Positions 61,230 through 64,000 of a stretch of DNA of 64,000 nucleotides are shown here, one piece after another (the first letter of the stretch is position 1; each line of letters opens with the position of its first letter). The stretch is from Comamonas antarctica (lineage in GTDB: Bacteria; Pseudomonadota; Gammaproteobacteria; Burkholderiales; Burkholderiaceae_C). The DNA lies in NCBI RefSeq assembly GCF_013363755.1, contig NZ_CP054841.1:186001-250000 (forward strand), in the 5' to 3' direction. The position numbers were made by a program, and so were the translations under genes. Under the pieces are notes generated by a model. That model was not told the DNA's origin, did no database searches, and saw nothing but the letters and a program-made list of their open reading frames with translations.

Positions 61230-61526
61230 ATGAAGAAACCCATCAAAACCGTTGCCGACCTCGGCCTGGTGCTGCGCGGCGTGCGCAAGAGCCAGGCGTT
61301 GCGCCAGGATGATCTCGCTGCCATTTCCGGTGTAGGACCAGTGTTTGCCAGCGAGGTCGAGCGTGGCAAGGAATCCGTGCATCTGGGCAAGGTGCTCAAG
61401 CTGCTTGAAGAGGCCGGCATCCAGCTCGTCGCGGAGTATGCGGACAGCGCAAAAAGCAGCGTCGAGGAGCAGTTTGCCAAGGGCATCAAACCGGTGAAGC
61501 CACGGTCAAGCAAGGTGGCTCAATGA
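61230..61526 (+). CDS. hipB: HipB-type antitoxin / autoregulator
   Basis: This is a 98-residue XRE-family protein. The helix-turn-helix is RQDDLAAISGVGPVFASEVE (about residues 27-46), followed by the conserved LGKVLKLLEEAGIQL and a charged tail. It should neutralise HipA and, as a dimer, repress the operon through the three upstream dyads. The stop overlaps the hipA start (ATGA). No ribosome site precedes the ATG, so the mRNA may be leaderless or poorly translated. Base composition is less GC-rich than in the rest of the window. Confidence 0.9.
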   Translation: MKKPIKTVADLGLVLRGVRKSQALRQDDLAAISGVGPVFASEVERGKESVHLGKVLKLLEEAGIQLVAEYADSAKSSVEEQFAKGIKPVKPRSSKVAQ

Positions 61527-62839
61527 CTGTACGGCGTGAACTGAAGATCTGGATCAACCACCAACAGGTAGGCACTTTGGCGTCGCAGAACGATATCTGG
61601 CGGTTTCAGTATGCGCCTCAATGGCTGAGCCATGAAAAGCGCTTTGCCTTGGCGCCGGCATTCGAGTTGCGTACAGAAGAATTTGTGGATGGCTCCGACA
61701 CCCGTCCGGTGCAATGGTACTTCGACAACCTGTTGCCCGAGGAACAGCTGCGAAGCGTTCTGGCCAAGGAAGCGAACATTGCCGAGGCCGATGCTTTTGG
61801 TCTGCTCAGCTACTACGGCGCCGAGTCCGCGGGCTCGCTGGTGCTGAGCGCCAGCGACGCCGCATCGGAACAAGGCTGGCTGGAGCTCCCCCTCCACAAG
61901 CTCAATGACCGGATCGTGAACTTGCCGAGAGCCACGCTCAACCAGTCGGCGCCCAAACGGATGTCATTGGCCGGTGCGCAGCACAAGATGGTGGTCGGAT
62001 ATAGCGAAGGGAAACTGTATGAGCCCCTGTCAGGCACAGCTTCGACCCACATCCTGAAGCCCGAAAGCCCATCGCCGCACTACCCCCACTCGGTGATCAA
62101 TGAGTTCTTCTGCATGTCTCTCGCAAAGCGTGTGGGGCTTGAGGTGCCGAATGTTCACCTGCTATACGTTCCCAGTCCTGTCTATGTAGTGGACCGCTTT
62201 GACCGCGTGACGCACGGACAGGCCCCAACCCAGCGCCTGCACATCATTGATGCCTGCCAACTGCTCAACAAGTCCAGGGCGTTCAAATACGATCAGGCCA
62301 CGGTCGATACGCTGGCGCAGGCCATCGAGTTGAGCAAGCAGAAAGCCGCTGACCGTATTCGCCTGTTCGACTGGCTGGTCTTCAACTTCCTGATCGGCAA
62401 TGGAGACAATCACCTGAAGAACCTGTCCTTCCAAGTGGACCATGACGGTGTGCGTATTGCCCCTGCCTATGACCTGCTTTGCACTGCTGTCTACGAGACC
62501 CAGGCATTCAACGAGACTCCCATTTGGCCACGCACCCAGTTGGCAATGAGCATCTGCGGGGTGCATCACTTCAATGAAGTCAACAGCGACGCAATGCTGC
62601 AGGCAGCCCAGGCAATTGGCGTGCCGGCCCCCATTGCCAAGCGCCAGATGGCCAAACTCCTGAAGAGCATGGTTCCTGCCGCTGATGAACTGATCGAACA
62701 GCTCGAGGGACGCAAGAACCTGGGAGTTCTGATAGCGGACCCAGATACCGCAAAACGCGCCTGGGCCGGCGAATCCCGATTGCTGCGCGCCATCCGGCAT
62801 AACGTGCTTGCTCAGACGGTTCAGCAATTGATGAACTGA
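61523..62839 (+). CDS. hipA: HipA-type Ser/Thr kinase toxin
   Basis: This 438-residue protein has the length of E. coli HipA (440). Visible are the N-subdomain 1 (KIWINHQQVGTLA), the Gly-rich loop with the autophosphorylated Ser (MSLAGAQHK, Ser 148, matching Ser150), the catalytic Asp in NGDNHLKN near residue 292, and the metal-binding Asp in APAYDLL near 317. HipA phosphorylates glutamyl-tRNA synthetase and induces persistence. All active-site residues look intact. It is translationally coupled to hipB. Codon use is visibly less GC-biased than flanking chromosomal genes, suggesting acquisition. Confidence 0.94.
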   Translation: MTVRRELKIWINHQQVGTLASQNDIWRFQYAPQWLSHEKRFALAPAFELRTEEFVDGSDTRPVQWYFDNLLPEEQLRSVLAKEANIAEADAFGLLSYYGAESAGSLVLSASDAASEQGWLELPLHKLNDRIVNLPRATLNQSAPKRMSLAGAQHKMVVGYSEGKLYEPLSGTASTHILKPESPSPHYPHSVINEFFCMSLAKRVGLEVPNVHLLYVPSPVYVVDRFDRVTHGQAPTQRLHIIDACQLLNKSRAFKYDQATVDTLAQAIELSKQKAADRIRLFDWLVFNFLIGNGDNHLKNLSFQVDHDGVRIAPAYDLLCTAVYETQAFNETPIWPRTQLAMSICGVHHFNEVNSDAMLQAAQAIGVPAPIAKRQMAKLLKSMVPAADELIEQLEGRKNLGVLIADPDTAKRAWAGESRLLRAIRHNVLAQTVQQLMN

Positions 62840-62956
62840 TTGACTCAGTTGCTTTCGTGAATGCCAGCCCGTGCAATTGAAGTTTCGCGTAGAGCAGCGC
62901 AAGGTGTTGCTCGGCTTCAGGCGGCTGGCCGTCAATATCCAGGGCGTGCCAAGAGA

Positions 62957-63511
62957 CTAGCCTTCAACGGATGACGCAGCCGAGGCGGGCAGAACTTCCC
63001 GCCACATATGCAGCTTGGACTTGAAGCCCTGCTGCGCGGCAATGGCCAAAGGCTCCACGCCAAACACCTTGAAGCCGCAAGCTTCGTACAAGCCAATGGC
63101 CGCGGCATTTCCTTCTGTGATCGTCAACGTCATGACCCGCAGGCTCGGGCGCTCGGATGCCATGCCAATGGCTGCCTGCACCAACGTCCGGCCCGCCCCG
63201 CAACCACGCGCTGCCGGCGATACGAACATGCCGATCAAATGCGCCTTGTGCCGCATCTTCGGCTTGGCGCTGAACTCCAGCGTCACCGTGCCCACCAGCG
63301 CATCACCGAGAAACGCGCCGAACACATGGCTGAGGCCCTTGGGGACAGCGATCCGCGCGATCCACCACGCCTGCGACTCGGCCGCACGTTACTGCGCGGC
63401 GGAAGTAAAAGCATCCGTTTCGGCCTGGTAGGCGTACAGCATCAGGGCCCGATAGCTGGCCGCATGTTCCGCGTCGAGCTTGGCAATGCGCACGCGCTGC
63501 GGTGCATTCAT
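62957..63511 (-). pseudogene. GNAT acetyltransferase interrupted by one in-frame stop
   Basis: Reading from ATG at 63511, the frame MNAPQRVRIAKLDAEHAASY runs 40 codons to a TAA at 63389-63391. It then continues in the same frame as RAAESQAWWIARIAVPKG and a complete GNAT core (VSPAARGCGAGRTLVQAAI, the acetyl-CoA loop; ITEGNAAAIGLYEACGFKVF). The stop sits where relatives have an acidic residue (TSxAEE), so a single GAA-to-TAA change would explain it. A functional protein is unlikely unless the stop is read through or translation restarts inside. Confidence 0.8.
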
Positions 63512-63697
63512 GCAGCCCGATTTTTCCAACCCGAATTCAGCCATGAAGTGGTAGTTTCCTATGCAGTGCAAAGATACCCCGCGCACCGGTTCACGGAAGA
63601 TCAACCGGAAATCGGCCTTGGCTGACTTATCGGATAACAGCCGTGGAGCCGACAGAGTCTACGATGTCTGATCCATGGCATTCATACAGGAGCAGCT

Positions 63698-63850
63698 ATG
63701 AGCAAGCAGCCCAAGGCCCCGCAAACGCAACAGCAGCTCAATCATCGCGCGGATGCGCTGAACAAGAACACGGGTACCAGCGGCACCAATCCCGTGAACG
63801 CGAAAGCCCAGGGCAATCGCGGCAAACAACTGAATCCGAACCAGCGGTGA
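63698..63850 (+). CDS. Small 50-residue Asn/Gln-rich protein
   Basis: An ATG at 63698 follows AGGAG with good spacing and opens a 50-codon frame. It starts MSKQPKAPQTQQQLNHRADA and ends GNRGKQLNPNQR. The product is polar, basic and probably disordered, rich in Asn, Gln and Lys. I recall similar short proteins ending N-R-G-K-Q-L-N-P-N in other betaproteobacteria, with no known function. A longer frame across the same bases (63643-63942) lacks a ribosome site and is less likely. Confidence 0.6.
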   Translation: MSKQPKAPQTQQQLNHRADALNKNTGTSGTNPVNAKAQGNRGKQLNPNQR

Positions 63851-64000
63851 TTTGTGCTTGGCGTGGAGACAACGCTGGCCTGAGCGTCTTCGCGAAAAGG
63901 CCGCCATCGCGGTGCAGATCGAATAGCGCTTTGTTTAACTAGAGTGTTGTCGATACTCGCTCGAAAGAGTGGGTCGAGGACATGGCTGTGGCGCAGTTTT
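63851..64000. other. Window end, no complete gene
   Basis: The last 150 bases are moderately AT-rich. An ATG at 63982 preceded by CGAGGA could be the start of a gene running off the window (MAVAQF..), but six codons are too few to call. Confidence 0.3.

Noticed and set aside
62840..62956. Possible gene between hipA and the GNAT pseudogene
   Set aside because: Only 117 bases with no start, ribosome site or conserved peptide.
63982..64000. Start of a new gene at the window edge
   Set aside because: Only six codons are visible after the ATG, which is not enough to support a call.

Overview
The window looks like chromosomal DNA of a high-GC betaproteobacterium, most likely a member of the Comamonadaceae. 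This is an inference from the very GC-rich third codon positions, the many LysR-regulated efflux and catabolic units, the imuA-imuB-dnaE2 mutasome, and the CCTTCGAC..GCTCAGG intergenic repeats. I could not run a similarity search, so no species is named. There are no rRNA or tRNA genes, no CRISPR array and no insertion sequence that I can recognise. Coding density is high except for a repeat-filled gap at 36416-36806.

Layout. 1-1529: two overlapping acyl-CoA dehydrogenase subunits, the first cut by the window edge. 1573-10268: a cytochrome c/FTR1 iron permease, a ClC chloride transporter, a CHASE-PAS-GGDEF-EAL protein, a LprI-like protein and a diguanylate cyclase with an intact I-site. 10353-15010: the sbcD-sbcC nuclease operon. 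15141-27742: small membrane proteins, drug/metabolite exporters with divergent regulators (MFS/LysR, mdtJI/LysR, fsr/AraC), YdcF, a UvrA2-type ATPase and an orphan HCBP-related domain protein. 27975-34927: a PaoABC-type periplasmic aldehyde oxidoreductase operon, then a sorbosone-dehydrogenase-like beta-propeller and a lipoprotein fusing a Cu/Zn superoxide dismutase domain to a second propeller. 34924-38618: a conserved hypothetical, an SDR, the repeat array, Lrp and an EamA exporter. 38754-42543: bacterial NHEJ (Ku, DUF3606, LigD). 42536-53916: an FAD amine oxidase, LysR/solute-binding protein/MMSDH, alkyladenine glycosylase, a thioredoxin-reductase-like flavoprotein with a divergent Rrf2 regulator, a NepI-like exporter with a hydrolase and LysR, and a PLD-family nuclease. 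54719-60513: a consensus LexA box followed by imuA-imuB-dnaE2-alkB. 60609-63850: a Nudix hydrolase, a hipBA module with three phased operators, a GNAT gene broken by one stop codon, and a 50-residue ORF.

Two themes stand out. DNA repair is unusually well represented for 64 kb: SbcCD, UvrA2, Ku/LigD, Mpg, ImuAB-DnaE2, AlkB, Nudix and a PLD nuclease. Periplasmic oxidation chemistry is concentrated at 28-35 kb. The most distinctive signals are the three AATCTAT-N8-ATAGATT operators with centres exactly 50 bp apart upstream of hipB, the SodC-propeller fusion, and the SOS-box mutasome operon that also carries alkB.
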